Below, one piece after another: positions 43,971-52,407 of a stretch of 64,000 bases of DNA. Location of the stretch: the NCBI GenBank assembly GCA_964525935.1, contig CAZGJZ010000004.1, positions 62,001 through 126,000 on the forward strand, written 5' to 3'. The notes beneath the pieces were generated by a model. The model worked only from the letters and a program-made list of their open reading frames with translations. It searched no databases and was not told where the DNA came from. Origin of the DNA: UBA2377 sp964525935. Its GTDB lineage: Bacteria; Verrucomicrobiota; Verrucomicrobiia; Opitutales; Opitutaceae. The stretch's first letter is position 1. Each line of letters opens with the position of its first letter. Made by a program: the position numbers and the translations under genes.

Positions 43971-44741
43971 ATGATCGCTCCAGCCAACTTCACTATCGCC
44001 TTACGACTCCAAACCGCGCGGACCAAAGCCAAGGCGAAGGCCGAAGAGGGCATCCGGCTCGTGTCGTCACGTGAGGCCGCGATCCACGATGCCGGACTCG
44101 TGCGGCGCTTCACAGGTGCGGGCGACGAAGGCGCTTTTGCTGAAATCATGAAGCGTCATCAGGGGCGCCTCTTCGCCGTGGCCTTCTCGATGTTGAAAAA
44201 CCGCACCGATGCCGAGGAGATCGTGCAGGACAGCTTTATCCGGGCCCATCGCGCACTGGCGAAGTTCCGCGGGGATGCGTCGCTTGCGACCTGGCTGCAC
44301 CGGATTACGCTCAATCTGGCGCGCAACCGTTACTGGTATTTTTTCCGCCGCCGCCGGCACGCAACGCTTTCGCTCGATTGCGCGTTCAGTCAGGACAACC
44401 AAGCCACTTTCGTGGATCTCGTCGCCAGCGAGGAAGCCAGCCCCGCGCGGGAAGCCGCGACCGGCGAATTTTCCGAACTCGTCGCCGCCTGTATGGCCCG
44501 GCTCAATGCCGCCCCGCGGAAAATTTTGATGCTGCGCAATTCCCTGGATCGCTCCTACGGCGAGATCGCCATGGAACTCGGTATCAGCGTCGGCACGGTG
44601 AAGAGTCGCATCGCCCGGGCGCGGCAAAATCTGCGGGCGTTACTCGCCGAGGCCTACCCGGAGTTTGACCAGCAGGCGCCACCGCTGACTTGGTTTGATT
44701 CGATCCGTCCCGTGGGCGGCATTCAGACGGTCAGTGCCTGA
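43971..44741 (+). CDS. ECF-type RNA polymerase sigma factor
   Basis: This 256-residue protein has a region 2 (MLKNRTDAEEIVQDSFIRAH; FRGDASLATWLHRITLNLAR) and a region 4 helix-turn-helix (YGEIAMELGISVGTVKSRIA). The start ATG 43971 leaves a ~45-residue N-terminal extension with a basic stretch (TKAKAKAEEG). No anti-sigma gene is adjacent, so control may be transcriptional. A possible half-motif lies just upstream. It is transcribed away from the stress genes and ends at a clear terminator. Confidence 0.9.
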   Translation: MIAPANFTIALRLQTARTKAKAKAEEGIRLVSSREAAIHDAGLVRRFTGAGDEGAFAEIMKRHQGRLFAVAFSMLKNRTDAEEIVQDSFIRAHRALAKFRGDASLATWLHRITLNLARNRYWYFFRRRRHATLSLDCAFSQDNQATFVDLVASEEASPAREAATGEFSELVAACMARLNAAPRKILMLRNSLDRSYGEIAMELGISVGTVKSRIARARQNLRALLAEAYPEFDQQAPPLTWFDSIRPVGGIQTVSA

Positions 44742-44787
44742 GTGAGAGAGAGCTCGCTTACTTAGCGTGAGGGGAAGTTTTTGCGTT

Positions 44788-44818
44788 GGCCGTGTGCTCC
44801 TGGAGCGCACGGCCTTTT
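44788..44818 (+). terminator. Terminator of the sigma-factor gene
   Basis: GGCCGTGTGCTCC-TGG-AGCGCACGGCC forms a long stem and is followed by TTTT on the plus strand, 46 bases after the sigma-factor stop. Confidence 0.75.
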
Positions 44819-44910
44819 CATGGACCATGATTACAAGCACGCAGGGCGTGCGTAAGCGCTACTGGTCTGATGGAAACGACAGCCAGATCGCAGCTCGTGC
44901 ATGGCCGAAA

Positions 44911-44951
44911 ACAAATTGCCGGCGGCGGGCGAATGATCGCCCGCCGCCGGC
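44911..44951 (-). terminator. Terminator of the autotransporter gene
   Basis: GCCGGCGGCGGGCG (44918-44931), loop AATGAT and CGCCCGCCGCCGGC (44938-44951) give a perfect 14-base stem. On the minus strand it is followed by AATTTGTTTT. It is located 33 bases past the autotransporter stop. Confidence 0.78.
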
Positions 44952-44983
44952 AGGAACGGTATCTTTCCTAGACTAAGGTGACT

Positions 44984-47938
44984 TCAGAAGCGGACGGCCA
45001 AGCCTACGCGCCACTCGCTGAGGATCTTGACGTTGCCGCCTGATTCCGTCGTGACGTCAGCGTAGACCAGAGCGCCGGGGCTGAGGAGTAGATCCACGCC
45101 GGCGCTAAGTTGAGCGCTGTCGCGCTGGGGCTGGCGGGTGGAGATGGCGTAACTGGCGGGACCAAACGCAGCATTAATGGCACGCGCGTCGTTGGAGAAC
45201 TCATGCAACCAGGCAGCACCGAGACGCGGGCTTAGCTGCAGCGAGCCGAGCTGCCAGTCGAAATGGGCGTTGAGGCCGAGCTGCGAGCGCAGCGAACGGG
45301 CCTTCTGGCCGCCGACGGAGGCATTATATGCACCCGCATCGGACTCGGTGAAGCCATCGGCGCGCCAGGCGCTGGCGATGACACCGAGAAAAGGTGAAGC
45401 GGTGAAGGCGCCGGCGGTGAAGTGCTGGCCGCCGGAAATGCCGGCGAGCCATTGGCGCCCCTTGGTCGAGGAAGTCGCGACGGCGGTGGTGGCGCCAAAT
45501 GAAACGGGCCGCGTGGATTTGTAATCATCAAATCCGTAAGCGAACACGCCGTGCGTGAACGTTGAACCGTGGTTCCGCTCAATGCGCACGCCCAAGGTGT
45601 CGCTCTTCACGGTCGAGCGGCTGCCCGCGGAACCGAGGTCGGAGATGGTTTTACCATGCTCGAAGAATCCGCCGACAGAAAGGTTGGCATCGAGGGCATG
45701 ATCGCCGCCGACGAGTCCGGCCGTGCTGGTGAACGTGCTTGGGCCGACGTCACGGTCGCCCTTGGCGCGGCCGCGGCGCTGGCTGGCGTCGAAGTAATAC
45801 TCATTGTGGCCGACGATCGCGTGATCATCGCGCGCGAGACGGTTGAAGAGGGCGGTCTTGTGGGCGAAGGCGATGTCGGACCAGATTTCATAGCCTTGGG
45901 GCGAGTGCGCATTCAACGCCGCGGGAAACAGTCCGGCAGTCGGCACGGTGTTCAGGCCGGTGGTGAGCGTGGGGTTGGACTGCGTGGCGTTGGCGACGGC
46001 GACCTGGTTGGGCGTTTGCGCGAAACCGGCGAAAGGCAACTGCAGGAAGGTCAGCGTCACGCTGTTCGGGCTGTAAATCAGCGCGGCGGCGGTGGCGGCG
46101 CTGTTGGCGATGGTGCCGGAGATGGCGCTGAACGTGCCAGTCACGCCGCCGGCAGCAGTGAGAAACGTGAAGGAGTTGCCCGACGGATTGAAGCCATTGA
46201 GCGTGTTGACCTGCAACGTGCCGCCGAGGGAGGCGGTGCCGCCGATGACGAGCTGGTCATACGAGACCGGCGAAGCGAGTTCGATGACGAGTGTGCCCGT
46301 GGCGCTCTGCGCGTAGTTGCCAGTGACGACGATGATGCCGGGCGAGAAGCCGGGGCTGAGCGTGCCGTTATTCGTGAGATTGCCGGCGACGGTGCCGTTG
46401 CTGCCGAGCAAGGCGCCGGTCGAGACCACGGTGGAGCCGATGCGGTTGAAGAACAGCGAGCCGGCTTCGACGTCGATGGCGGACGTGGTGATGTTGGCGA
46501 TGGTCAGCGCAGCGGAGCCTTGCTTCTTAAGTTTGCCGCCGCCGGTGAGATTGCCGCTGAGCGTGCCATCCCCGGTTTGGTTGAGCACGAGGACGCCGGA
46601 GCCGGTGACGGAGACATTGCGATTGGCGGGGAGCACGGCGGTGCTGGCGACGAGCGTGCCGGCACTGACGTTGGTGCCACCGGAATAGGTGCTGGCCGCG
46701 GTGAGCGTGAGGGCGCCGGCGCCCTGCTTGTTGACGGAGCCCGTGCCGGAGATCACGCCGCCGAACGATCCGGTGGCCGGCTCGTTGAAGGTGAGCGAGC
46801 TGCTGTTGAGGGCGACAGTCTGATTCGCGGGCAAGCTCGCGGTGCTGGCGATCAGAGCGCCGGTGTTGACGACCGTGCCGCCGGTGTAGGTGTTGACGCC
46901 GGTCAAGGTGACGGTGGCGGTATTGATCGTGAGCGACGCGGGAGCGGAACCGTTGGAGGCATTGCCATCAAGGATGAGCGTTGTGGTGGGATAATTCGTG
47001 CCGGGCACCAAGATCACGCCGGAAGAGCCGGCGACATAGGCGCCGGTTGAGCTGAGAAGAACATTGCCGGTGAAGACACCGGGGAGGGGCGGAACTCCGC
47101 CACCACCACCGCCGCCGGAGATCGGGACGAGCTGGCCTAGGCCATTATACATCAAGCCGCCGTCGAAGTCGCCGTTGCCGGCGCCGCCGGTGACATTAAG
47201 CGTGCCGGGGCCGGCGAACGAGACGGCCGCGCCGGCGAGCGCGCGGGTGCCGCCTCCGCCTGCAGTGGTCGAGATGCCGGTGAAGGAGATGCTGGTGCCC
47301 GCGAGGTAGTTGCCGACGATCGTGTTGTTGTCGCCGACGTTGATGGCGGTGGCGGCGTTCCAATAAACACCATTATCCGAGCCACCATTGGTGCCGAGAT
47401 TGATGAAGGTGACGGTCGAATTCGCCGACGTGGTGAGGCTGAGGGAAAAATTGAAAACCCAGGCCACGCCATTCTGGAAATTGGCGTCGAGGACAAGTGC
47501 GCCGGTCTGGTTGGTCGCGGAGGAAGAAAAATAAACGCCGGCGCCCAGGGGCGCGAGGGTGCCGAGGTCGAGATTGCTCAGGTTGTTGGCCGGAACTTGC
47601 GGCATGGCGAAGAGGGCGTTGCGCGCGGTGATGAGATCCAAACCGGCCTGGCTGGTGACACCGCCGGTGCTGATGATGCCAGCCGGGGCGCCGCTGACGG
47701 TGTTGCCGGAGACGACGGCGGGTGGGAACCCCGTGATGTTGGACGTGGCGGAGGTGGAGAGGCCGACGTTACCATTGACGATGGGGTTGGGCCCGGGACC
47801 GCCGACGGTGATGGCGGTGCCGCCGAGCAGGGCGAATTCAGCTGCAGAGAGCAGGACTTGGGCAGACCCGGGGAGCGGGACGAAAGCGATGGCGGTGAAC
47901 GCCAGGACAGATGCAGGAAGCAGACATTTTATTTTCAT
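44984..47938 (-). CDS. Autotransporter with DUF3494 ice-binding-like domain
   Basis: Start ATG 47938 gives 984 residues. A signal peptide (~1-25, ASVLAFTAIAFVPLPGSAQ) is followed by a DUF3494-type domain (~27-240: LLSAAEFALLGGTAITVGGP, NGNVGLSTSATSNITGFPPA, VGDNNTIVGNYLAGTSISFT), the fold of ice-binding proteins and adhesins. After a glycine linker come autotransporter-associated beta-strand repeats (TLTAASTYSGGTNVSAGTLV type, ~290-520). The C-terminal beta-barrel (~700-984) ends in Phe (WRVGLAVRF). The barrel should insert in the outer membrane and display the passenger. A shared regulatory motif lies 51-72 bases upstream. Confidence 0.88.
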   Translation of the reverse strand: MKIKCLLPASVLAFTAIAFVPLPGSAQVLLSAAEFALLGGTAITVGGPGPNPIVNGNVGLSTSATSNITGFPPAVVSGNTVSGAPAGIISTGGVTSQAGLDLITARNALFAMPQVPANNLSNLDLGTLAPLGAGVYFSSSATNQTGALVLDANFQNGVAWVFNFSLSLTTSANSTVTFINLGTNGGSDNGVYWNAATAINVGDNNTIVGNYLAGTSISFTGISTTAGGGGTRALAGAAVSFAGPGTLNVTGGAGNGDFDGGLMYNGLGQLVPISGGGGGGGVPPLPGVFTGNVLLSSTGAYVAGSSGVILVPGTNYPTTTLILDGNASNGSAPASLTINTATVTLTGVNTYTGGTVVNTGALIASTASLPANQTVALNSSSLTFNEPATGSFGGVISGTGSVNKQGAGALTLTAASTYSGGTNVSAGTLVASTAVLPANRNVSVTGSGVLVLNQTGDGTLSGNLTGGGKLKKQGSAALTIANITTSAIDVEAGSLFFNRIGSTVVSTGALLGSNGTVAGNLTNNGTLSPGFSPGIIVVTGNYAQSATGTLVIELASPVSYDQLVIGGTASLGGTLQVNTLNGFNPSGNSFTFLTAAGGVTGTFSAISGTIANSAATAAALIYSPNSVTLTFLQLPFAGFAQTPNQVAVANATQSNPTLTTGLNTVPTAGLFPAALNAHSPQGYEIWSDIAFAHKTALFNRLARDDHAIVGHNEYYFDASQRRGRAKGDRDVGPSTFTSTAGLVGGDHALDANLSVGGFFEHGKTISDLGSAGSRSTVKSDTLGVRIERNHGSTFTHGVFAYGFDDYKSTRPVSFGATTAVATSSTKGRQWLAGISGGQHFTAGAFTASPFLGVIASAWRADGFTESDAGAYNASVGGQKARSLRSQLGLNAHFDWQLGSLQLSPRLGAAWLHEFSNDARAINAAFGPASYAISTRQPQRDSAQLSAGVDLLLSPGALVYADVTTESGGNVKILSEWRVGLAVRF

Positions 47939-47988
47939 GAGCATGGCGTAGGTTGGACGCGTAGGATACGCGGTCGCGTCGTGACGGG

Positions 47989-48010
47989 CTATGGGGCCTA
48001 ACCCGCTGGG
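47989..48010 (-). promoter_or_regulatory. Shared regulatory motif, copy C (autotransporter gene)
   Basis: In gene orientation CCCAGCGGGTTAGGCCCCAT followed by AG. It matches copies A, B and D and lies ~51-72 bases before the autotransporter start. Confidence 0.5.
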
Positions 48011-48142
48011 GGTTATACCTACGTCGAAGGCAGACGTGCCGGGTTGGATGGAAGCCGCCGGCTCCCCATGCACGGGTGGTCCGGTGATCGGCGTCCCGGC
48101 GGGCGCTTACCGCGCCTTTGGCTAAACCAAGGGCCAGCGGGA

Positions 48143-48826
48143 TCAGGTGATCGTCACCTGCACACTGCTCTCGATGACGCCGGCGGAGATCGCATAGCGG
48201 GTGAGCCCGGCCGTCTCGTGAATGTTGAGTTTGTCCATCAAGTGCTGGCGGTGTTTTTCCACGGTCTTGATGCTGATGCCGAGGGCGGCAGCGACCTGCT
48301 TATTGGCCGATCCCTCGGCGACAAGTTGGAGAACCTCAGTTTCGCGTGACGTGAGCCGGAGGTTGGACGCGGGCTGGCCGTCGCGATCCAGCGAGCGATT
48401 CCGACCGTCCAGCATGCGTTTGGCGATGGCCGGGCTGAAGAACAGCTTGCCACTCGCGACTTCCATGATGGCCCGGGTGAGAATCTCAGCGGAGGTCTGT
48501 TTTTCCAAAAAGCCGGCGGCGCCGACGGCGGACATGCGCTCGATATACGCATCATCGCTGTGGGCGGAGAGAATCAACACCTTGGCTGCGGGATTGGCGG
48601 CGAGAATCTGTCGCGTGGCCTCGAGGCCGTTGAGCACGGGCATGGCAATATCCATGAGGATCACATCGGGACGCAGGCTGGCGGTCATTTCCACGGCCTG
48701 ACGGCCGGTCTGGGCCTGGGCGATTACGTCAAAGTGTCCGTCGGTTTCGAGCAAGGTCCGGAGGCCCTGCCGCACAATGGCGTGGTCCTCGGCCAGCAGG
48801 ACGGTGATTTTTTTGACGGCGCTCAT
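48143..48826 (-). CDS. NarL/LuxR-type response regulator
   Basis: This 227-residue protein has a receiver domain at ~8-122 (LLAEDHAIVRQGLRTLLE; phosphoacceptor Asp in VILMDIAMPVLNG; Lys in FLEKQTSAE). A LuxR helix-turn-helix follows (LTSRETEVLQLVAEGSANKQ; GISIKTVEKHRQHLMDKL). Its start overlaps the kinase stop by 4 bases, so kinase and regulator are made together. The downstream autotransporter and BON genes carry copies of a motif that is also upstream of this operon. This regulator is the strongest candidate for binding it. Confidence 0.92.
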   Translation of the reverse strand: MSAVKKITVLLAEDHAIVRQGLRTLLETDGHFDVIAQAQTGRQAVEMTASLRPDVILMDIAMPVLNGLEATRQILAANPAAKVLILSAHSDDAYIERMSAVGAAGFLEKQTSAEILTRAIMEVASGKLFFSPAIAKRMLDGRNRSLDRDGQPASNLRLTSRETEVLQLVAEGSANKQVAAALGISIKTVEKHRQHLMDKLNIHETAGLTRYAISAGVIESSVQVTIT

Positions 48827-49962
48827 GCGGCACCTCCCGGAAGAAACGGAATTTCCGCCCGCACGGTGGTGCCGTGACCTGGCGTCGATTCGATGAACAG
48901 GACGCCGCCGACCATTTCGACGCGTTCGCGCATGCCGAGCAGGCCGAGGCGCTTGTTGGTCTTGGCCGACAACATCTGGGGCACATGGAAGGATTTGCCG
49001 TTGTCGTGCACTTCCATGCGGATGGCCCCGTTGGTCTTGCTGATGGTCATCTGGACGAGGCTGGCCTGGGCATGCCGGGCAACGTTGGTGAGCGCCTCCT
49101 GTGCGACGCGGTAGAGCACGGTGCGCTTGGTGCTGTCCATGGCCTCGACGCCGGCGAAGGCCGTCAGCCGGATTTTCAGTTTTTTGCGGGCGGCGATAAT
49201 TTTCATGTAAGCGTGGATGGCCGGGATCAGTCCGAGATCGTCCAGGAGCGCGGGTCGAAGCTCGCGGGCGAATTGATGCACCGCGCTGACGGATTTTTCC
49301 ACGAGCCGCTGGGTGCTGGCGATTTTGGCCTTGAGCGCGCTGATGCCGATCGAGGCCGCGCGACCCAGTGCGGCCAGCTCGACATTGATGCCCACGAGGG
49401 TCTGCACGACCTCGTCGTGGAGCTCACGGCTGATTTCGCGCCGCTCGTTTTCCTGGGCGGAGAGGATCTGCCGGGTTAGGTGCCGGAGTTTCTTCTGCAT
49501 GAACTGCGACTGGACGAAGAGCTGTTGGTAGTGCGCCTTGCCCTTCTTGATGGTTTCCTCACCGGCCTTGCGGCGGCGGACCTCACGCTTGAGCTGGCGG
49601 TTGCCGGCGGCCAGTGCGGCGGTGTGGAGGCGCAAGGTGGCGGTGCGTTGTTGCAGTTGGCGGAACGATTCGCGGGTGGCGCGTTGCACTTTCTCGACGG
49701 GGACGAGCGCTTCCGTGAAAAAACTGCCGGTGCGCCGGATCAAGCCGTTGCGGGTATTGGCAAAGTCATGGGAACCAGCGAGCGCGATCAGGGCCTGCTC
49801 GTGCAGGCGGGCGAGATCGAGCGTGTTGCAGCCGGTGGCGACGATTTCGCGGCCGAGCTCACGGGCAGCCTCGGCTCCGCTGGGGCGACGCGTATCGAGA
49901 TGCGCGCGCAGAGCCAGCAGGTAGCGTTGGGCGAGTTCCGGAGCTTTCTTGATCATATGCAC
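48823..49962 (-). CDS. Sensor histidine kinase (HisKA_3 type)
   Basis: This 379-residue protein starts at ATG 49962 (49956 is also possible). The N-terminal part is helical and has no membrane segment. Residues ~85-150 form a coiled coil, followed by the HisKA_3 dimerisation/phosphoacceptor block ERREISRELHDEVVQTLVGI (His in ELHDE). The HATPase domain follows (VAQEALTNVARHAQ; NKRLGLLGMRERVEMVGG; STPGHGTTVRAEIPF). It phosphorylates the overlapping NarL-type regulator. A cytoplasmic signal is likely. Motif copy D lies 131-155 bases upstream. Confidence 0.92.
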   Translation of the reverse strand: MHMIKKAPELAQRYLLALRAHLDTRRPSGAEAARELGREIVATGCNTLDLARLHEQALIALAGSHDFANTRNGLIRRTGSFFTEALVPVEKVQRATRESFRQLQQRTATLRLHTAALAAGNRQLKREVRRRKAGEETIKKGKAHYQQLFVQSQFMQKKLRHLTRQILSAQENERREISRELHDEVVQTLVGINVELAALGRAASIGISALKAKIASTQRLVEKSVSAVHQFARELRPALLDDLGLIPAIHAYMKIIAARKKLKIRLTAFAGVEAMDSTKRTVLYRVAQEALTNVARHAQASLVQMTISKTNGAIRMEVHDNGKSFHVPQMLSAKTNKRLGLLGMRERVEMVGGVLFIESTPGHGTTVRAEIPFLPGGAA

Positions 49963-50092
49963 ATTTAGCCAATCCCATTCCTATCGCGGGTTCGTCCACG
50001 CGGCCGCCGGTCTCAATTCGGTTGCACAGCAGGGTGTCGTCACTTGGCGAGCATCCGTCTGAATCCCATTAAACCCCTCCCGTAGCCAAATA

Positions 50093-50117
50093 GCGATAGG
50101 GTAAAACCCTACTGGGC
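50093..50117 (-). promoter_or_regulatory. Shared regulatory motif, copy D (two-component operon)
   Basis: In gene orientation GAGCCCAGTAGGGTTTTACC followed by CTATC. The core TAGGGTTTTACCCTA is an exact palindrome apart from its centre, the most symmetric copy. Its orientation points to the kinase/regulator operon rather than the divergent PAP2 gene. Confidence 0.55.
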
Positions 50118-50201
50118 TCCGGAATGGTGCGATTTCTGCGACGATGCGGTTGTTGTAGGTTGCCGTGCGGAATGGGCGGACGCTTAGTGTTCGAGTTGCC
50201 C

Positions 50202-50888
50202 ATGAATCCGTCGCAAACCCGCCCGGCCGGACTTGGCTGGCTCAGCCAGGTCGCACCCCGCGTGCGCAAATGGTGGCCCGTCAAGATGGCGGGCACGATT
50301 GGCGGCATGATGCTCTTCTTCCCGGCGTATTTCTGGGTGCTGCGGCATCCGGTATTTCCCGTGACGGTCATGCCGCTCACGGCGGTGGATGGGTGGATCG
50401 GGTTCTGGCCGGGGGCGCTGCCGCTGTATTTGTCGCTTTGGTTCTATGTGTCGTTGGCGCCTGCGCTGGTGATCGAGCGCCGCGAACTCGTGTCGTTCGG
50501 CATCGCGTGGGTGGTATTGAGTGCGGTGGGGCTCGGGATTTTTCTGCTCTGGCCGACGATTGTGCCCACGCCAGCCTTGGACTGGGCGCAGAGCCCGGCT
50601 TTTGCGTCGTTGAAATCCGTGGATGCGGCCGGAAACGCCTGCCCGTCGCTGCACGTGGCGTTCGCTGTTTTCAGTGCGCGGTGGTTTTCGCGGTTGTTGC
50701 GGCAAATGGGCGCGGGACGGGTGGCGCGCACGCTCAACTGGCTGTGGTGCCTCGGCATCCTGTATTCCACGATGGCGACGCGCCAGCATGTCTGGCTCGA
50801 TGTCGTGGCGGGGGCGACGCTGGGCGCGCTGGTGGCCGCGGGGCATCTGCGCTGGTTGCGTCATCCACCGGCGCCAACGCCGGCCTAG
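50202..50888 (+). CDS. PAP2-superfamily membrane phosphatase
   Basis: From ATG 50202 (in-frame ATG 50124 would add 26 unsupported residues) the product is 228 residues with several membrane helices (GTIGGMMLFFPAYFWVL; YLSLWFYVSLAPALVI). The lipid-phosphatase motifs are CPSLHVAF and TRQHVWLDVVAG, which carry the catalytic histidines. PAP2/Aur1-like proteins dephosphorylate or transfer groups on lipid phosphates such as undecaprenyl diphosphate. It starts an envelope-lipid group that also contains a deacetylase and a PagL-like gene. Confidence 0.82.
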   Translation: MNPSQTRPAGLGWLSQVAPRVRKWWPVKMAGTIGGMMLFFPAYFWVLRHPVFPVTVMPLTAVDGWIGFWPGALPLYLSLWFYVSLAPALVIERRELVSFGIAWVVLSAVGLGIFLLWPTIVPTPALDWAQSPAFASLKSVDAAGNACPSLHVAFAVFSARWFSRLLRQMGAGRVARTLNWLWCLGILYSTMATRQHVWLDVVAGATLGALVAAGHLRWLRHPPAPTPA

Positions 50889-50901
50889 CTGCGGGCCTGG
50901 C

Positions 50902-51663
50902 TTATTTGGTTCGCAATTGCTCCGGGGCGGGCACCACGCAGCGATAGCCCTGGTGCTGCAATCGTTCGAGCACGTGGCGGATGGCGGTCACGCGGATGGC
51001 GGCCCGCACCCGCGGCCCTTCGTGCAGGAGGAGGATGGCCCCCGGGCGCAAGTTCCGGAGGACGCGGGTGGCGACGGCCTCGGCATCGCCGGGCCATTGC
51101 TCGAGCCCGCGGGCGCTCCAGCCTACGCCGGTGAGCCCGCGAGTGCGCAGGGCTGCAGCCAGCCAGAGATTTTTGATGCCGGCAGGCGGACGAAAACGTA
51201 GCGGCGTGACGCCGTAATTGCGCAACACCGCGGAGCAGGCGTCGAGCTCGCGGGAGACGCGCGCGGGAGACGCGCACCAAAAGCCCGCGAGTGGGTGGGT
51301 GTGCGTGTGGTGGGCGACTTCGTGACCGGCGGCGAGGATGGCTTGGATGAGTGCAGGATGGGCGGCGGCTTTTTCGCCGATCACAAAAAACGTCGCCTGC
51401 GCCTCGTGGCGCTTGAGCAGCGCGAGGAGTTGCGGCGTGTCGTCGGGATCGGGGCCGTCGTCAATGGTCAGCCACACTTCGCGCCGAGGCGTAACGAAAC
51501 GGCGCTGCAGCTGCAGCAGCCCTTGGGCATTGGGCGCGAACACATGATACGCGAGCAATAGATCCGGCCCGAACCACAGCGTTAGCGCCACGGCCGGGGT
51601 GTGCCAGCCGACGGACAGGGCGGCGGCTTTGCCGGCCAGGTTGATGAGGACCAAAACCCACAC
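50902..51663 (-). CDS. Polysaccharide deacetylase (NodB-type)
   Basis: This 253-residue protein starts at GTG 51663. An N-terminal hydrophobic region (VLVLINLAGKAAALSVGW; VALTLWFGPDLLLAYHVF) precedes the NodB domain, which has VWLTIDDGPDPDDTPQLL (Asp-Asp metal/catalytic pair) and VAHHTHTHPLAG (metal histidines). RFRPPAGIKN is the third motif. These enzymes remove N- or O-acetyl groups from polymers or lipid-linked sugars. It is convergent with the PAP2 gene and sits 13 bases downstream of the PagL-like gene. Confidence 0.88.
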   Translation of the reverse strand: MWVLVLINLAGKAAALSVGWHTPAVALTLWFGPDLLLAYHVFAPNAQGLLQLQRRFVTPRREVWLTIDDGPDPDDTPQLLALLKRHEAQATFFVIGEKAAAHPALIQAILAAGHEVAHHTHTHPLAGFWCASPARVSRELDACSAVLRNYGVTPLRFRPPAGIKNLWLAAALRTRGLTGVGWSARGLEQWPGDAEAVATRVLRNLRPGAILLLHEGPRVRAAIRVTAIRHVLERLQHQGYRCVVPAPEQLRTK

Positions 51664-51676
51664 GTGCCGGCCTTGT

Positions 51677-52267
51677 TTAAAACGCCCAGGCGTAACCGAG
51701 GGTGAAGCCCAGCGCGTCGATCCCGGGATTGGGCGTGGTCTGGCCGCCGTTGGACATATGCTGATACATGATGCCCGCGCTGAACCGCTGGTCCTCGGCG
51801 GTGATGTGTTCGAAACCGCCGCGGATAAACCAGTTCAACGTGAAATCCTGCCCTTGGCCGCCCTTGACCCCGCGCGAATCGATCAGCCCCGCGCCGCCGC
51901 CCGCGCCGGTGAACAGCGACCACGTGCCGGTTTTGTCCCACCATTCCACGGAGGGCGAACCGGCGAAGCCGAGGTAATGCGACTCCGGGCCGGATTGAAT
52001 CCACGTGCCGATCAACGTCAGGCGGTGGCGGACCGTGAGCCGGGAACCATCGGCAAACGCGCGGCCGAGAAATTCCTTCGAGCGCCAGGAAAGTTGCGTG
52101 GGCACGAGCCGGTAGTCGATCGGGGTGCCGGTGCCGATTTGCCAGAGCACGCCGGATTCAAGGCTCAAGGCGCTGGCTTCCCAGGGGTGGAGCGGGGCGG
52201 GTTCATCGGCGAAGGCGGCGAGGCTCAACACGGAACTCAACAGGATGAGCTTGATAAAGTGTGGCAT
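51677..52267 (-). CDS. PagL-like lipid A 3-O-deacylase (acyloxyacyl hydrolase family)
   Basis: Start ATG 52267 gives 196 residues with a signal peptide (FIKLILLSSVLSLAAFA). The C-terminal half is a small outer-membrane beta-barrel with the diagnostic MYQHMSNGG, matching the PagL His-x-Ser-Asn active-site motif, and it ends in Phe (LGYAWAF). PagL removes the 3-O acyl chain of lipid A, lowering its immune activity and tuning outer-membrane packing. It lies next to a deacetylase gene, suggesting lipopolysaccharide modification. Confidence 0.85.
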   Translation of the reverse strand: MPHFIKLILLSSVLSLAAFADEPAPLHPWEASALSLESGVLWQIGTGTPIDYRLVPTQLSWRSKEFLGRAFADGSRLTVRHRLTLIGTWIQSGPESHYLGFAGSPSVEWWDKTGTWSLFTGAGGGAGLIDSRGVKGGQGQDFTLNWFIRGGFEHITAEDQRFSAGIMYQHMSNGGQTTPNPGIDALGFTLGYAWAF

Positions 52268-52407
52268 GGGAGGAACGGGGGGCCCGGCGAGTGAATGGCC
52301 GGAAATCGTGAGTGCCGGAGGCGGCGCGTCAATGCGCATACCGCAGGGGCGACGGGCGGATATCTTTCTTTGACGCCGGCAATTTTCCCGCGCCATAGTG
52401 GCTGGCC

